A DNA stretch of 64,000 nucleotides, taken from the NCBI GenBank assembly GCA_036121365.1, contig JAZAFR010000001.1:47013-111012 (forward strand), given 5' to 3'. Position 1 is the first letter of the stretch. Each line of letters opens with the position of its first letter. The stretch comes from UBA7916 sp036121365. GTDB lineage: Bacteria > Pseudomonadota > Gammaproteobacteria > Comchoanobacterales > Comchoanobacteraceae. Positions 62,852 to 64,000 of the stretch are shown here, piece by piece. A program made the translations under genes and the position numbers. Below the pieces are notes generated by a model. The model worked only from the letters and a program-made list of their open reading frames with translations, had not been told where the DNA came from and did not search any database.

Positions 62852-64000
62852 CTATCGAGGGGTATATTCTGATGACGAGATGGTGGGGCTCTGATTCGTA
62901 AACATGCTACCTAACCCTAAAAATATATTTCGTTGTTCTAGAATTTCTTTCCCTTTAACAGTTCTTGCCAGTATCTCAGCAATGGTTTTTCCTTTGTCTT
63001 GTCCTTTTGGAATAATATGATTCAGCGTTTCTTCACTTAGCTTCTTGCCAAGTTCGCAATCATTATGTGCTAGGAGAGCTTGTCCTTCTTCACATCCTGC
63101 CAGCAATAAGGCAACTGATTCTCCTATATCTTCAATATGATTCAGCGTTTCTTCACTTAGCTTCTTGCCAAGTTCGCAATCATTATGTGCTAGGAGAGCT
63201 TGTCCTTCTTCACATCCTGCCAGCAATAAGGCAACTGATTCTCCTATATCTTCAATATGATTCAATGTTTCTTTACTTATCTGTTTGCCAAGTTTGTAAT
63301 TGTCATGTGCCAGGAGAGCTCGTCCTTCTGGATCAGCTGCTAGCCAATAGGCAACTGATAATCCTTTATCTGGCCCTTTTTCAATCACATGATTCAATGT
63401 TTCTGCTGTGATCCGTGATCCAAGTGCAAAATCATCATGTGCTAGGAGATCTGGTCCTTCTGGACTCACTGCCAGCCAAAATGCGACTGATTTTCCTTTG
63501 TACCCTCCTTCTTGAATAATATGATTCAATGTTTCTGCTCTGATCTGTGATCCAAGTGAGGGATTTCCATGTGCTAGGAGATCTTGTCCTTCTAGACTCT
63601 CTGCCAGCCAAAAGGCGACTGAACACCCTTTATGCGGTCCTTCTTGAATAATATGATTTAATGTTTCTGTAGAGATCTGTGATCCAAGTGCAAAATCATT
63701 ATGAGCTAGGAGATCTCCTCCTTCTGGACTCCCTGCCAGCCATAAGGCGACTGATTGTCCTTTTCTACCTTTCTCTTTGGTATATCCATCAGGAATAATA
63801 TGATTCAATGTTGCTTCATTTATCCGAGATGCAAATAGAAAATCATCATCACCCAGACCCCTCTGGTTCTCGTGTAAGCGTTCTGCCCATACCATTGCAT
63901 GCGTTTTTCCTGTGTCGGGTCCATCTATAATGGTCTCGTTCGGGTCATCAATAGAACTTCCAACAGCAGCACAATTAAAGAGAGACAATACAAACTTCAT
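62852..64000 (-). CDS. Tandem-repeat protein with 40-44-residue units
   Basis: At least 382 residues, its first ATG lying exactly at the window edge (64000), so it could extend further. The N-terminus is MKFVLSLFNCAAVGSS, possibly a short leader. About eight repeats follow, with the consensus ETLNHII.EG..KG.SVA.WLA.SPEG..LLAHDDFALGSQI; conserved Leu, Ala and Trp positions suggest paired helices. Two central units are identical at DNA level. The last ~45 residues (KTIAEILARTVKGKEIL, then a Ser/Thr tail) are shared with the neighbour. I do not recognise the repeat; ankyrin- or Sel1-like solenoids are a structural analogy only. Confidence 0.75.
   Translation of the reverse strand: MKFVLSLFNCAAVGSSIDDPNETIIDGPDTGKTHAMVWAERLHENQRGLGDDDFLFASRINEATLNHIIPDGYTKEKGRKGQSVALWLAGSPEGGDLLAHNDFALGSQISTETLNHIIQEGPHKGCSVAFWLAESLEGQDLLAHGNPSLGSQIRAETLNHIIQEGGYKGKSVAFWLAVSPEGPDLLAHDDFALGSRITAETLNHVIEKGPDKGLSVAYWLAADPEGRALLAHDNYKLGKQISKETLNHIEDIGESVALLLAGCEEGQALLAHNDCELGKKLSEETLNHIEDIGESVALLLAGCEEGQALLAHNDCELGKKLSEETLNHIIPKGQDKGKTIAEILARTVKGKEILEQRNIFLGLGSMFTNQSPTISSSEYTPR
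63020..63259 (-). repeat. Perfect 120-bp tandem duplication
   Basis: Two adjacent 120-base units are identical (for example 63061-63120 equals 63181-63240). They encode two copies of a 40-residue repeat with EDIGESVALLLAGCEEG. The identity means a very recent event or active recombination. Confidence 0.93.

Noticed and set aside
1..64000. Insertion sequences or transposases
   Set aside because: No transposase-like protein or terminal inverted repeats with target duplications were recognised anywhere in the window.

Overview
This window looks like a chromosomal segment of a low-GC gammaproteobacterium that probably lives in or on eukaryotic cells. The housekeeping genes are ordinary and typically gammaproteobacterial: the rplU-rpmA / obgE cluster divergent from ispB, rpsT, uvrA, pcm, nadD, hemE, hemB, gltX, rdgC and sufB. 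Between them sit large proteins without recognisable enzyme domains but rich in ankyrin-like repeats, coiled coils, membrane segments and private tandem repeats, as in Legionella/Coxiella-type intracellular bacteria. The lineage is an inference from gene content; no secretion system or rRNA lies in the window.

Layout. 0-8.4 kb: sufB, a small membrane protein, rpsT, obgE, rpmA, rplU (with a long Lys/Ala tail), ispB, and two paralogous small unknown proteins. 8.6-12.5 kb: a 1.3-kresidue coiled-coil/repeat protein. 12.9-17.6 kb: pcm, uvrA and an L,D-transpeptidase. 17.7-25.2 kb: a membrane protein built from 41-residue repeats, a 1717-residue ankyrin/coiled-coil protein and a small ankyrin protein. 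25.6-33.9 kb: one minus-strand run of membrane-fusion protein, two RND pumps and nadD. 34.2-41.2 kb: two large unknown membrane/coiled-coil proteins. 41.3-49.7 kb: hemE with an aromatic amino-acid permease, an operon of HlyD-like protein, zinc-finger protein and murU, an MFS transporter, a six-helix membrane protein and rdgC. 49.9-52.6 kb: two unknown proteins flanking tRNA-Thr. 52.7-59.1 kb: decaying accessory genes around an intact gltX-hemB pair. 59.4-64 kb: a duplicated cassette of tiny secreted peptides and two proteins made of a ~40-44-residue repeat.

The most unusual region is 52.7-64 kb. Three genes there carry in-frame stops or frameshifts, including a CAG-to-TAG change visible by comparing two copies of a repeat. 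Next to them, two tandem ~0.8-kb cassettes share promoter, ribosome site, signal peptide and terminator but encode unrelated mature peptides. A third acidic, repetitive secreted peptide and a locally duplicating repeat-protein pair follow. This looks like a zone of rapid gene birth, diversification and death, plausibly of host-interaction proteins. TAG is also the natural stop of several intact genes here (rplU, hemE and others), so genome-wide recoding of TAG is not supported.

Promoter and terminator calls come from reading sigma-70-like hexamers and hairpins by eye; protein-family calls come from recognising conserved motifs. No database search was possible.
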